From: Calothrix sp. NIES-2100
GTDB lineage: Bacteria; Cyanobacteriota; Cyanobacteriia; Cyanobacteriales; Nostocaceae
Reading direction: 5' to 3'
DNA length: 64,000 nucleotides
NCBI RefSeq assembly: GCF_002368195.1
Contig: NZ_AP018178.1
Location: 4,069,421 to 4,133,420 of the forward strand
In this document: piece by piece, positions 33,547 to 43,212 of the stretch
Layout: every line of letters starts with the position of its first letter
Position numbering within the stretch: the first letter of the stretch is position 1
Translations under genes and position numbers: made by a program
The notes under the pieces: generated by a model
Told to the model about the DNA's origin: nothing
The model's input: only the letters and a program-made list of their open reading frames with translations
Databases searched by the model: none

Positions 33547-34326
33547 TTAATATTCAGTCTGTTTATAAGCTAGATAAATAGCTTCTAAAAATACATCAGG
33601 TGCAACACCTGCGGGCATTTGCTCTAAGTTAATAATAGCTTGAATTTGTTGAGATAACTTTAAAGATAGAGAGGATCTTGCCCTAGGTGACATACCATTA
33701 CGTCTTTGTAAATACTCTCGAATCACAGCAAAATCATCTGGTAATAATGGTGATAAATCAGCAATTTGTATCAGTTCTTCATGAAGTGATTTTGCTTGTT
33801 CGGAAATAGTTAAAGTCGCTGAACCACTAGGTATTTGGTCTTGAATGACAATTGTACCTGCGGCGAAATCACCCAAGCGCTTTTCTTGACGACCCAACAT
33901 AATTAAAAAAGCACCGATAAATAAAAACTCGTCTAGGGGACGTAGCAAACCACGTAAAACTGCTTGTTGTAGTCCAATTGGTCTACCATCATCTCGCACA
34001 ACCCGAATTTTAGCAAAGCGTTTACCAAGGGTTTGCCCTTGCCAGAGAGTTTCAAAAAATACAAAATAACCTGAATAAATAGCAAACGTGATCAGCAAAG
34101 CGATCGCGATCATCCACAAACCTAAATTAGCGCCGAAAACTTTTACCCAAAAATCTGATAATTGTACTATAATTACCCAAAAAATAATGTAAAACCCCAG
34201 TAAAATTAAAGCCAAAATGTGATAGTCAATCAGCAAAGCCCAAGCGCGATTACCAATTCCCGCCAGGGTAAATTCTAGTTCTACACTTTCTGGGGTACGG
34301 AATTTAACACGGTTAAAAAGGTGCAT
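33547..34326 (-). CDS. RDD family membrane protein
   Basis: The ATG at 34326 is used; the frame extends 2 codons to a TTG. 259 residues. The RDD domain occupies about 5-150: VEFTLAGIGNRAWALLIDYHILALIL, with Arg and Asp in the first helix, two further helices and a GQTLGKRFAKIRVVRDDG signature. The remaining soluble C-terminus is of unknown role. RDD proteins are found with SpoIIM, DUF58, MoxR and DUF4350 genes; all of these are nearby. Confidence 0.88.
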   Translation of the reverse strand: MHLFNRVKFRTPESVELEFTLAGIGNRAWALLIDYHILALILLGFYIIFWVIIVQLSDFWVKVFGANLGLWMIAIALLITFAIYSGYFVFFETLWQGQTLGKRFAKIRVVRDDGRPIGLQQAVLRGLLRPLDEFLFIGAFLIMLGRQEKRLGDFAAGTIVIQDQIPSGSATLTISEQAKSLHEELIQIADLSPLLPDDFAVIREYLQRRNGMSPRARSSLSLKLSQQIQAIINLEQMPAGVAPDVFLEAIYLAYKQTEY

Positions 34327-34359
34327 AAGCAATTTAAAATTCTATGATAAGGCAGGTGG

Positions 34360-34470
34360 CAGTGGTTCGACTTCGCGGTAGTTGAATCTCGACTTCTCTG
34401 CGAGACGCTACGCGCTAAGCGAAGCTATGCCGAAGGCTTTACGCTCGATTACCGCGTAGTCGAAACTCAC
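34360..34470. repeat. Dispersed repeat (GCGAGACGCTACGCG type)
   Basis: Non-coding. GACTTCTCTGCGAGACGC and GCTAAGCGAAGCTATG occur here; the inverted copy is at about 40030-40095. Both occur beside TCATTTGTCA-type heptamers. The family is a dispersed repeat, not a gene. Confidence 0.75.
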
Positions 34471-34550
34471 CAACCAGATAGAAGCTAGTAGTCATAAACT
34501 ATGTACAATAAGAACCAATGACTAATGACAAATGACTATTGACTAAACAC

Positions 34551-35405
34551 TTAAATATCGCGATCGCGTAACTTCAAGCCTAAGCCTTCGCGCCGACTGC
34601 GCAGGTCATAATAAATCACAGCTTTGATGGTTTGCCAAAATGGTACAATCACCGCTCCACTGGCAAAACTTAACCCCAAGATGAGCAAGAAGACAAGCAC
34701 AGACACGGCGCTATTTCCTTGTTGCATCAAAGGCATAAAAATTAGCTGAATAATCGTCGATAAAATTTGCAGCAAAATTTGAATGGGTATTGTGATCAAA
34801 AAAGCTACAAACCCGATCAATAAAATCCGCCACACGTAACCTTGAGTTAACTCCCAACTACGACCGATAGTTGAAGTCGCATCAACGTTATCCTCAATTG
34901 CAAGCGGTACATCCACTAAATAAAAACGTGTCAACAGCCATAAAATTCCCACAAATGCTGCCAAACCTAAAACCAAGGCAATTAAACCCACGAGAAAAGC
35001 AGCAGCAGGACTGGTTTGTTGAGCTATCCCGCCCACTACTACAGCCGCTAAAACGCCAATTAAAACAAATACAAACCCAACACCAAAGACAACTCCCATA
35101 GCGACAATCAACATTAACAGCATTGTCATTAAAAACTGCCATAATCGGGAATTAACAAAACTTTCACCAGCAGCAATACTTTCAGGTTGATCGACCAAAT
35201 CACCAAAAGCCAAACGGGAAATCAATGCTGTTAGGGCATAAAACTTTGCCCACCCATAAATTGGAACTAGTATCCAAAGATAAGCCCTAAGAGCTAGTAA
35301 AAAGTATTCCTTGAGGTGAGAACGATACAATCGTATTCCTGCGCTCACGACATTTCCCACACTGAGAGGTTGCATAGGGCTGGGAGAACCAAAATCACCA
35401 GACAT
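34551..35405 (-). CDS. Multi-pass membrane protein, unknown function
   Basis: The ATG at 35405 (MSGDFGSPSPM) is preferred to the TTG upstream. 284 residues with about six hydrophobic helices, including VVFGVGFVFVLIGVLAAVVVGG and FLVGLIALVLGLAAFVGILWLL. LSVGNVVSAGIRLYRSHLKEYFLLAL at the N-terminus is characteristic of a conserved group of membrane proteins sitting beside SpoIIM and RDD genes. No catalytic motif is seen. It is divergent from the SpoIIM gene with an 80-bp gap. Confidence 0.72.
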   Translation of the reverse strand: MSGDFGSPSPMQPLSVGNVVSAGIRLYRSHLKEYFLLALRAYLWILVPIYGWAKFYALTALISRLAFGDLVDQPESIAAGESFVNSRLWQFLMTMLLMLIVAMGVVFGVGFVFVLIGVLAAVVVGGIAQQTSPAAAFLVGLIALVLGLAAFVGILWLLTRFYLVDVPLAIEDNVDATSTIGRSWELTQGYVWRILLIGFVAFLITIPIQILLQILSTIIQLIFMPLMQQGNSAVSVLVFLLILGLSFASGAVIVPFWQTIKAVIYYDLRSRREGLGLKLRDRDI

Positions 35406-35484
35406 GATGTTAAATTTTCCTTGCAAGTACGGAGATGAATTGAGGCTATCTTAAAGTACACTCAACCCAATCCTCCTAAAATTT

Positions 35485-36450
35485 ATGAATATTCAACGTT
35501 GGATTGCACGACGAGAAATAAATTGGCAGCGTTTGGACAACCTTTTGCGCCAGGTAGAAAAAAAAGGGCTAAAATCACTGCGAACAGGGGAAATTCGGGA
35601 ATTAGCCAGTTTATATCGTTCAGTAGCGGCAGATCTCGCACGCGCCCGGACTCAGAAAGTCGGCAACACTTTGATACATAGTTTACAATCTTTAACAACT
35701 CGCGCTTATACGCAGATTTATCAAGGTTCGCGACGACAAGAATGGCAAGCTGTAGTGGAATTCTACAAACGGGGCTTACCGGCTGTAGTACAGCAAACAT
35801 TTGCATACATCGTTGCGGCTACTTTGTTGTTTTTGTTGGGGGCGTTAGTTGCTTGGTGGTACGCTTGGCAAGATCCCAGCTTTATGCCCCTCATCGTACC
35901 CGAAAGCTTAATTTCTCGTGTGCGAGACGATCATAAATTGTGGATGGGTTCGATTGTTGGCATTGAACCCCTAGCATCCAGCAGTATTATGATTAATAAC
36001 TTGTCGGTTTCCTTTGGGGCTGTTGCTGGTGGGATGACAGCTGGGGCATATACAGCATATTTAATGATATTTAATGGCTTATTAATTGGTGCTATTGGTA
36101 CTTTGGTAGGACAAAATCATCTCGCCTATCCCTTTTGGGCATTTGTGTTTCCACATGGTTCTCTAGAATTACCAGCTATCTTTTTCGCTGGTGGTGCAGG
36201 ATTGCTAATAGGAAAGGCGATTTTATTCCCAGGTAAATACCGTCGTCGTGATGCACTCAAATTCTATGGTTCCCAAGCGGTGCAGTTAGTATTTGGAATT
36301 GTGCCAATGTTAATTATTGCTGGTACTATCGAAGGTTTTTTCTCCCCCAATCCCAGTGTGCCAGATGCTTTCAAGTATCTTGTTGGTATGGGGTTATTTG
36401 TCATTTTGGTAATGTATTGTAGTCGCAATCCTAAAATTAAAGATAATTAA
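35485..36450 (+). CDS. SpoIIM-family (stage II sporulation protein M-like) membrane protein
   Basis: 321 residues. A soluble N-terminus (about 1-105) with charged helices leads to 5-6 membrane helices. SIMINNLSVSFGAVAGGMTAGAYTAYLMIFNGLLIGAIG is typical of the SpoIIM family, as is FVFPHGSLELPAIFFAGGAGLLIG. In non-sporulating bacteria this protein is of unknown membrane function and is genomically linked to RDD, DUF58 and MoxR genes, as here. Confidence 0.88.
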   Translation: MNIQRWIARREINWQRLDNLLRQVEKKGLKSLRTGEIRELASLYRSVAADLARARTQKVGNTLIHSLQSLTTRAYTQIYQGSRRQEWQAVVEFYKRGLPAVVQQTFAYIVAATLLFLLGALVAWWYAWQDPSFMPLIVPESLISRVRDDHKLWMGSIVGIEPLASSSIMINNLSVSFGAVAGGMTAGAYTAYLMIFNGLLIGAIGTLVGQNHLAYPFWAFVFPHGSLELPAIFFAGGAGLLIGKAILFPGKYRRRDALKFYGSQAVQLVFGIVPMLIIAGTIEGFFSPNPSVPDAFKYLVGMGLFVILVMYCSRNPKIKDN

Positions 36451-36866
36451 GCACTTCGTAGTTAGGACTTCAGTTTTAATATTTGTCGGTTAAGGAGGAA
36501 AGAGGAAAGGGGAAGAAAACCTTTAACTCTTACCTTTAATATTTTCTCCAAACGAAACTCCAAGTAGAAAATTCTATCTCTTGCAGTATTGACTTTATTC
36601 CAGGATTTTGAATTGCTTAGTGCTGACTACGAAGTATTAATATTTTTTACCGTGATAGGTGTTTACTTAAGTGTTGCTAAGTCTATTTTTCTAGATTGTT
36701 AATACTCTAGTAAGAATACTTATATTTTGGAAATAAACCTAATAAATGAAATGCATCAAAAAATAATAGTAATTAGTTGAAAATAAGGTGGACAAATTCA
36801 GAGATATTCAAATATGAATGAATTAAGTCTGTAAAAGTTTCTATTTTTCTGAAATCATCAATCCTT
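36451..36866. other. Intergenic region before the PEP-CTERM gene
   Basis: No gene is seen. It holds an inverted pair of a dispersed repeat (CTTCGTAGTTAGGACTTCAG near 36453 and GTGCTGACTACGAAG near 36622), also found at 61710-61765, and AT-rich sequence likely to hold the promoter of the next gene. Confidence 0.55.
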
Positions 36867-37730
36867 ATGAAAAATCAACTTTTTACTTCTTTCCTTGCTG
36901 CTTGTACTTTGTTTGGCATTTTATCTGGAAATGCTTCTGCTAGAGCTTTTGACATCAAAAGCCGAGACCAGGCTCCCGATCAATTCAAAAATATTCTCCA
37001 AGATTTTCGAGCTTTCGTTGGTGAAGAAGGTAAAACTTTAAGTCCTGACACCATTAAGGCAAAACAAGTAGACCTGTCTAAATTACAACTTAAATTTGAC
37101 CATGATGTAAACGTCTTCTTTATCGGTGAAACAGCCGGAGGATACCGCAACCGACTAGACTTTTCAGCGACTGGCTCCACAGTGGCTTCCGGGAAAATCT
37201 TTGGTGATACTTCTTGTAACACTGGGGATAAAAATTTCCTCAATTTTAGTAAGTTTTGCCCTAATCCTAACGATCCATTAGCCAATAAAGTTGCACCTGA
37301 TAAGCCTTTAAATATAGGCGACTGGGCAAACATTGGCTCTATGAAGGCTGGTACTAACTTAGACTTTTTGCTGCGTGCCGATGATATTAATGGTGGTATT
37401 ACTGGTACCGATAAAAATGGAAAGACGGTTCCAGGTGTCTGGAGTTTAAATCAAGCTTTGAACCCAGATGGTTTACAGCACGCGATCGCTTATTACTACA
37501 AAGACTATTTAGTACTAGGTTTTGAAGATTTGTGGGGGGGTGGTGATAAAGACTATAACGATACGGTGTTTGCCATTGATATTGGTGCAGAAAACGCTCG
37601 TTATGTTGCTGGTGTTACACCTGTACCAGAACCTTCAGCCACTCTAGCATTGTTTGGTATTGCTGGACTGGGTTTGTTTAAAACTCGTCGCCGCCGTGCT
37701 TCACTTGTTAAAGTTGATTCCGCGCTTTGA
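36867..37730 (+). CDS. PEP-CTERM exported protein with DUF4114-like domain
   Basis: 287 residues. A signal peptide (MKNQLFTSFLAACTLFGILSGNASARA) is followed by a domain ending with FEDLWGGGDKDYNDTVFAIDI, the DUF4114 calcium-site-like pattern. The C-terminus is a PEP-CTERM sorting signal: PVPEPSATLALFGIAGLGLF followed by RRRR. Such proteins are processed by exosortase and delivered to the outer surface or extracellular matrix. Its DUF4114 module is related in pattern to those in the RTX gene at 975. The last 23 bp overlap the end of the converging DUF58 gene. Confidence 0.88.
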   Translation: MKNQLFTSFLAACTLFGILSGNASARAFDIKSRDQAPDQFKNILQDFRAFVGEEGKTLSPDTIKAKQVDLSKLQLKFDHDVNVFFIGETAGGYRNRLDFSATGSTVASGKIFGDTSCNTGDKNFLNFSKFCPNPNDPLANKVAPDKPLNIGDWANIGSMKAGTNLDFLLRADDINGGITGTDKNGKTVPGVWSLNQALNPDGLQHAIAYYYKDYLVLGFEDLWGGGDKDYNDTVFAIDIGAENARYVAGVTPVPEPSATLALFGIAGLGLFKTRRRRASLVKVDSAL

Positions 37731-39030
37731 GTTGCAAGTATCGTTCAACTAACTGATCTGTAATCTGATGTGCTGGTGCGTCAAGTACCAACACACCTTT
37801 TTGTTTTAACTTGGCAAATGCAACTTGTCGTTGTGCTAATAAATCTAAGGCTACCGCCCGGACATAAGCATCTGTAACATTTTCAGTAAAGGTATGTGCC
37901 CGACGATCCACTTGCGGATCGCGCAGAGTCACACAAAATGGCAGATAACGGGGTGCTAGCCGGGAAAGGGCGGCGAGGAGTTCGGTGGAGGCGGTGACAT
38001 CAACTATGTCGGTAATTAATACTACTAGTGCCCGCCGAGTTTGCTGCTGGACAACATTGGTGACTGCTCCTAAATAATCGGATTCCAGCAATACTGGTTG
38101 AATTGGAGTCAGACGATCGATTAAATGGGTGAGATAATTTTGACCACGTTCTGGAGGAATCCACGTATGCATTTGGCGGTCAAATACACCCACTCCGACG
38201 CGATCGCCTCGATGTAATCCGGCTAAAGCCAAGGATAAAGTTGCATTTAACCCCCAGTCAAAGCGCTGTAAACCTTGTACTTTGGCTGTCATTAACCTGC
38301 CGCGATCGAGTAAAATGATCAAAGTTTGCTCTTGTTCTGGTTCTAAAACCCTTACCAAGGGTGGTGTATTCCCAGAAGCCCCGACTCTCCGGGCGGTAGC
38401 TTTCCAATCAATTAAGCGTAAATCATCACCAGTGCGATAGTTACGCAGTTCAGCAAACTCCGTACCAATACCCATGCGGCGTTGACGGATAGATCCAGAT
38501 GATTGCAATGCTAGCCGAATAGAAAGCGATCGCAATCCCACTAAATCTGGATAAACTTTTACCTTGAGTTTTTGCTTAATTTGCCAATCATCCCAAGCTA
38601 AACCCCATAAACCTAACTGTCGTACCTGAATATTTCCCCAGTCAAACTCTCCCCGCTGTGTGGGGTGGACGGTATATGTTAATTCCTGAGTGGTGTTACA
38701 CGCTACATTAGCCCTCAGTTCCGATGCAGAAACACCAAAGCCTGTGGGATAGTCATCGCGGATTTGAATCACAGCATTAGTATTTTCCGAGGTTACCTTT
38801 AGCACAACGGAGTTATCTCGACCAATAGATAATCGGGATGGAATTTCGCGGCTAATTTGCACGCGAGCGCGCCTGACGCGCAAACCATCCACAACCATCA
38901 ATCCTAAAACCAGAACATCAAATAAAAGTGCGATCGCAATACTGGCGGGAATACCAAAAAGCATGGCGCAGATAGGTGCGATCGCAATTCCTGAAACTAA
39001 TAATAAATAAACTCTATTTGTCGCAACCAT
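37708..39030 (-). CDS. DUF58 domain protein
   Basis: 440 residues: two N-terminal membrane helices, a beta-rich middle and a vWA-like C-terminal half. FAELRNYRTGDDLRLIDWKATARR (about 190-215) is the DUF58 signature. It lies 3 bp downstream of the MoxR ATPase, in the standard pairing for chaperone-like AAA+ plus vWA proteins. The DUF4350 protein upstream completes the set. Precise role is not known; family members are linked to envelope or stress functions. Confidence 0.9.
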   Translation of the reverse strand: MVATNRVYLLLVSGIAIAPICAMLFGIPASIAIALLFDVLVLGLMVVDGLRVRRARVQISREIPSRLSIGRDNSVVLKVTSENTNAVIQIRDDYPTGFGVSASELRANVACNTTQELTYTVHPTQRGEFDWGNIQVRQLGLWGLAWDDWQIKQKLKVKVYPDLVGLRSLSIRLALQSSGSIRQRRMGIGTEFAELRNYRTGDDLRLIDWKATARRVGASGNTPPLVRVLEPEQEQTLIILLDRGRLMTAKVQGLQRFDWGLNATLSLALAGLHRGDRVGVGVFDRQMHTWIPPERGQNYLTHLIDRLTPIQPVLLESDYLGAVTNVVQQQTRRALVVLITDIVDVTASTELLAALSRLAPRYLPFCVTLRDPQVDRRAHTFTENVTDAYVRAVALDLLAQRQVAFAKLKQKGVLVLDAPAHQITDQLVERYLQLKARNQL

Positions 39031-39033
39031 TCT

Positions 39034-39984
39034 TCATCTATGGACTGGAACTTGTTTAATTACCGATGCAATTACCGCATCAATTTGTAAACCATCTAGC
39101 ATCGCTTCTGGTTTAAGAATTAGACGATGACGCAACAATGGTGATGCAACAGCTTTGACATCATCTGGCGTGACAAATTTCCTTCCTGCTAACCACGCTG
39201 CTGCTTGGGATGTCTGTAACCAAGCACCAGCGGCGCGAGGTGATGCACCTAACGCTAATTCGGGATGTTGGCGTGATGTTTTGACTAACGCTAGCAGATA
39301 ATCAATAATTTTTTCATCTACCTCAACCGCTTTCACAGCTTGTCGCGCCTGCAAAATTTCACTTACTGTGGCGATGGGTTGAAGACGATTAATATCCCCA
39401 CGTCGCGCCGCAAACCCTGCTTGACGATTGAGTAACATTTGTTTTTCCGCAGCTGGTTCGGGGTAATCTACTGCTAACTTGAATAAAAACCGATCTAACT
39501 GCGCCTCTGGTAAGGGATAAGTGCCCTCAAATTCTAGAGGATTTTGTGTGGCAATCACCCAAAATAATTCTGGCAAGGGCAAACTTTCACCATCTAAGGT
39601 TACCTGCATTTCTTCCATTGCTTCTAACAGCGCCGCTTGTGTTTTTGGTGGAGTGCGATTAATTTCATCTGCTAGTAGTACTTCAGTAAAAACTGGCCCT
39701 TTTTTGAGAGTAAAATTGCGACTATTCAAATCAAATATATTTGTTCCAGTAATATCTGATGGGAGTACGTCTGGTGTTAATTGAATCCGGCGAAACTCTG
39801 CTTTAATTAACTGCGCTAACACTTTTACTAAGAGTGTTTTACCTGTTCCCGGTACTCCTTCTAAAATTATGTGTCCCCCCGCCAGTAGTCCTACTATTAG
39901 CTGCTGTACCAGGCTGGATTGTCCGACAATTATTTGGTTAAGTCCTTGTCCAAGGCGAATTAATATAGAATGGATATCGCTCAT
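39034..39984 (-). CDS. MoxR-type AAA+ ATPase
   Basis: 316 residues. Walker A GVPGTGKT at about 44-51, Walker B LLADEINRTPP near 107, and sensor I ATQNPLEFEGTYPLPEAQLDRF. These ATPases act as chaperones for cofactor insertion or membrane complex assembly with a partner vWA protein. The partner here is the DUF58 gene, 3 bp away. Confidence 0.95.
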   Translation of the reverse strand: MSDIHSILIRLGQGLNQIIVGQSSLVQQLIVGLLAGGHIILEGVPGTGKTLLVKVLAQLIKAEFRRIQLTPDVLPSDITGTNIFDLNSRNFTLKKGPVFTEVLLADEINRTPPKTQAALLEAMEEMQVTLDGESLPLPELFWVIATQNPLEFEGTYPLPEAQLDRFLFKLAVDYPEPAAEKQMLLNRQAGFAARRGDINRLQPIATVSEILQARQAVKAVEVDEKIIDYLLALVKTSRQHPELALGASPRAAGAWLQTSQAAAWLAGRKFVTPDDVKAVASPLLRHRLILKPEAMLDGLQIDAVIASVIKQVPVHR

Positions 39985-40196
39985 ATTTTGTCATTTGTCA
40001 TTTGTCATTTGTCATTTGTAACTTGTACTGAGCGTAAAGCCTGCGCCATAGCTTCGCTTAGCGCGTAGCGTCTCGCAGAGAAGCCGAAGTATTTGTCATT
40101 TGTCATTTCCCATCTGTACAAATTACGAATTACGAATTACGTTAGCGCAGCGTTAGCGACGAAGGAGCGTCACTTGTACTGAGCGCAGTCGAAGTA
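39985..40196. repeat. Heptamer and dispersed repeats between MoxR and DUF4350 genes
   Basis: TTTGTCA heptamers (39988-40020) are followed by the inverted copy of the repeat seen at 34360, then TACGAATTACGAATTACG. No gene. The start of the MoxR gene has no clear Shine-Dalgarno sequence. Confidence 0.75.
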
Positions 40197-41285
40197 TTAC
40201 GAATTATTTTTCAGGGTTCGCCATTTCCCCAACCAGTTTAACAGTTCTCGTTCACTCATCGGTCGTTTTTGCGACTTGAGCTTTAATACTGTAGCTAGTT
40301 CTGCTGAACTTTTACCTGTTTTCTCAACCCAAATATCAATCAAGGCTTGAGGTTCTAGGAAAATTTCCCCTAATCCTAAAGATTTTTGGAGTTGTATTTG
40401 TTCTGCTTTTCCTACCATCTCTATTACAAAATCGGTGGATTCAGCTTTTTCTAAGACTGTTGCTAAAGCTTGGATATATGCTTCGCTGTTGTCTAAAACT
40501 GGTGTTTCTAAAACTATTGGCTTACCAAAGCGGCGATTTTGCCCCCAAATTAGCACTAGTAGTAATATACCTGTTTGTAATAAGGCGACAATTAAAGGTT
40601 GATTTGCAAAATAAGTCAATAAGTCGCCTTGACCTTCTTGTTCTCGGACATCAGCATCTTTATAGCCATGAATGTATTCATCAACAAAAATGGCGTTATT
40701 TTGTTTGCTCACCAAATCTGCAAGAAATTTAAAATTACTTAAATAATCTTGATAAGCATTAGCTGCTAAATGGGGAGTTGTGGCAAAAATAACTTTTCCT
40801 TTTCCATATTTGTGTTGCCAAACTATAGCACCGAAGCGATCGCTTAACGAAACTTCTTCACTATCGCCTTTTTTATAACGTCTGCGGGTGGCAATTTTGA
40901 CCTCACCAAAGGGCGATTTTTGCATGGTGTGAAAGTTAGATGCTGTTACCGGAGACTGCGCACCTAAAATTACCAAGGTATTACCTTTTTCTATCCATGC
41001 GCGTTGTTCTGAAGTTAGCAGTGCTAGATTGAGACTACTGTAGACCTGTAACAGCGTCACGGGATTTTTCTGTGTTTTGATATCATCCCACGGTTTTTGC
41101 CAGCGCTTGATAGAAATTCCCTGCTCTTGCATAAAAGCATACCAAGCACCATAACCATCGGCAGCACGGTTATAGGTAGAACCACTATTAATAATGCTAT
41201 TTCTGGGAGCCGCGAACAAGCTTAGTAAAATAATTACCGCTAATGCGATCGCCCCCAGCCAAGCCAAGCGGTTTGTACGCTTCAT
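40197..41285 (-). CDS. DUF4350 domain protein
   Basis: 362 residues. An N-terminal helix (LAWLGAIALAVIILLSLFA) anchors the protein. SGSTYNRAADGYGAWYAFMQEQG is the family signature, and a second helix (LIVALLQTGILLLVLIWGQNRRFGKP) follows near 235. The C-terminal soluble domain may form the contact with MoxR/DUF58. It is upstream of those genes on the same strand with a 212-bp repeat-filled gap. Confidence 0.82.
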   Translation of the reverse strand: MKRTNRLAWLGAIALAVIILLSLFAAPRNSIINSGSTYNRAADGYGAWYAFMQEQGISIKRWQKPWDDIKTQKNPVTLLQVYSSLNLALLTSEQRAWIEKGNTLVILGAQSPVTASNFHTMQKSPFGEVKIATRRRYKKGDSEEVSLSDRFGAIVWQHKYGKGKVIFATTPHLAANAYQDYLSNFKFLADLVSKQNNAIFVDEYIHGYKDADVREQEGQGDLLTYFANQPLIVALLQTGILLLVLIWGQNRRFGKPIVLETPVLDNSEAYIQALATVLEKAESTDFVIEMVGKAEQIQLQKSLGLGEIFLEPQALIDIWVEKTGKSSAELATVLKLKSQKRPMSERELLNWLGKWRTLKNNS

Positions 41286-41299
41286 AAGCTGTAAATTTT

Positions 41300-41426
41300 A
41301 ATTTAGTCCAGAGTCAATAGTCCAGAGTCAATAGTCAATAGTCAATAGTCCATAGTCGAGAGTTCATAGTTCACAGTTGAGAATTTCTTGACCAATGACC
41401 AATGACTAATGACCAATGACCAATGA
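41300..41426. repeat. Heptamer repeats (AGTCAAT, AATGACC)
   Basis: AGTCAATAGTC-type and AATGACC-type units fill the gap between the DUF4350 gene and the deaminase gene. No gene is seen. Confidence 0.8.
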
Positions 41427-42368
41427 CTAATGCCAATTTAATCGCTTCTCCATACCAATATTGCCTTGTAAGCCGCCAGTGTGTATTAACAGCAAGCGAT
41501 CGCCTCTAGGAAAGAATCCCTGCTTGAGCAAATCCATCACACCATAAAACATTTTGGCGGTGTATACATAATCTAAGGGTATGTCATGTTCTTGGGTGAA
41601 CTGCTGGCTAAACTGTAATAATTCGTCGTTTACTTTGGCATAACCACCCATGTGATAATCACATATTAGTTCCCAGGATGCAATTGCCTCATCCGCAACA
41701 GGTAAACCAGAGGCGAGGTAATTCCTCAGCCAGTTATCTATTTCCGGCGCAAGAAATCTGCCATTTTTGAGAACAGGAAAACCGATGGCGCGCTGGCTTT
41801 TGTGTAACGAAAGGATAATTCCCGCTAAAGTAGTACCTGTACCGCAAGCCAAGCATACGGTATCAAATTCCCTAGTATTCACTATTTCCATGCAACCGCG
41901 CACACCATTGAGATTGCTTCCACCTTCGGGAATAATCAAAACTTCACCGAAGCGTTGCTGTAATTCTGCTTGTAATGCTGTTGTTTGACGTTCTCGGTAT
42001 TTATCGCGGTTAACGTAGAAAAGTTGCATCCCTTGTTGCACAGCAAAACTCAGGGTAGGGTTGAGTGGTAATGTCTCCTCGCCGCGAATCATCCCAATAG
42101 TGCGGAATCCAAAGAGATTTCCAGCCGCAGCGGTGGCAAAGATATGGTTAGAATAAGCACCGCCAAAGGTAAGCAATGTTGTCAAATTTCTCTGTTTAGC
42201 TTCCTGGAGGTTGTACTTGAGTTTGAACCACTTATTACCATTAACCCAAGGGTGCATACAATCGAGACGAAGCACAGACAACTCAACTCCAGCCTGTTGG
42301 GCGATCGCGCTATTGATAGGTTGTATGGTGGGAAGCAGTCCCAATGAAAAATAGTTCACACTGTGCAT
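41427..42368 (-). CDS. D-cysteine desulfhydrase / ACC deaminase-like PLP enzyme
   Basis: The ATG at 42368 (MHSVNYFSLG) is preferred to the TTG at 42398. 313 residues of fold type II PLP enzymes. The PLP lysine lies in VNGNKWFKLKYNL (about 50-62), the Ser-Asn-His substrate motif in FGGAYSNHIFATAA, and a Gly-rich phosphate cup in ACGTGTTLAG. Family members break down D-cysteine or 1-aminocyclopropane-1-carboxylate to release ammonia. Which of the two it uses cannot be decided from these motifs. Confidence 0.85.
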   Translation of the reverse strand: MHSVNYFSLGLLPTIQPINSAIAQQAGVELSVLRLDCMHPWVNGNKWFKLKYNLQEAKQRNLTTLLTFGGAYSNHIFATAAAGNLFGFRTIGMIRGEETLPLNPTLSFAVQQGMQLFYVNRDKYRERQTTALQAELQQRFGEVLIIPEGGSNLNGVRGCMEIVNTREFDTVCLACGTGTTLAGIILSLHKSQRAIGFPVLKNGRFLAPEIDNWLRNYLASGLPVADEAIASWELICDYHMGGYAKVNDELLQFSQQFTQEHDIPLDYVYTAKMFYGVMDLLKQGFFPRGDRLLLIHTGGLQGNIGMEKRLNWH

Positions 42369-42537
42369 CAAAGAAGGCTGAGGAGATGAGGGGGACAAGG
42401 GAAGGGGAACAAGGAAGACAACTGACCACCGACCACTGTAGGGGCGGGTTCACAGATATCCTCAAATATCGATAACGATCGCGCATAAACCCGTCCCTAC
42501 TGACAACTGACAAATGACAAATGACAAATGACATTTT

Positions 42538-43098
42538 ATGGCTAAAATTTTTGACTGTATAACAGAGGAATTACAACAATTCATTAGTACCCAGCACCTT
42601 TTTTTTGTGGGTAGCGCACCCTTAAGTCCTACGGGTCACGTTAACCTATCTCCCAAAGGATTGGACAGTTTTCGCATTCTCTCTCCCAATCGCGTAGGCT
42701 ACTTGGATTTAACAGGTAGCGGTAACGAAACCTCAGCGCATTTGCAAGAAAATGGGCGAATTACCTTTCTGTTTTGTGCTTTTCAAGAACCTCCTCGCAT
42801 TTTACGCCTTTACGGTCAGGGATACACAGTTTTACCAGATTCCCCAGATTGGAACTCACTTTACCCTTTGTTTCCGCCACTTCCTGGATGTCGCCAAATC
42901 ATCATCGCTGATATTGAACGGGTGCAAACTTCTTGTGGCTTTGGCGTACCACTCTATGAATATCAAGGTCAACGTCATATTTTAGTCGATTGGGCAAATA
43001 AGAAAGGCGAACAGGGCGTTAAAGAATATCAACAGCAAAAAAATCTTGTCAGTATTGATGGGTTACCAACACCACTGAGTAATTTACCAGGAGATTGA
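42538..43098 (+). CDS. Pyridoxamine 5'-phosphate oxidase-related protein
   Basis: 186 residues. The split-barrel FMN-binding fold is indicated by FFVGSAPLSPTGHVNLSPKG, with YLDLTGSGNETSAHL and RILRLYGQG. Members of this sub-family usually bind FMN or heme and are annotated as PNPOx-like. It shares an upstream region full of ACAAATG repeats with the deaminase gene, which is divergent. Confidence 0.85.
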   Translation: MAKIFDCITEELQQFISTQHLFFVGSAPLSPTGHVNLSPKGLDSFRILSPNRVGYLDLTGSGNETSAHLQENGRITFLFCAFQEPPRILRLYGQGYTVLPDSPDWNSLYPLFPPLPGCRQIIIADIERVQTSCGFGVPLYEYQGQRHILVDWANKKGEQGVKEYQQQKNLVSIDGLPTPLSNLPGD

Positions 43099-43138
43099 GG
43101 AAGCAGCACCTCTGCCTTTTCCATCTTTATATACATAC

Positions 43139-43175
43139 TTCAAGCGCCCAGACTTTTTGAGCCTGAGCGCTTGAA
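43139..43175. terminator. Bidirectional hairpin between converging genes
   Basis: TTCAAGCGC and GCGCTTGAA form a 9-bp perfect stem with a 19-nt loop. It lies between the PNPOx-like gene (rightward) and the Cys/Met-rich gene (leftward). Confidence 0.6.
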
Positions 43176-43212
43176 TATTAGGTTGCAGACAAACTTCTGC
43201 TAGTTATGGAAA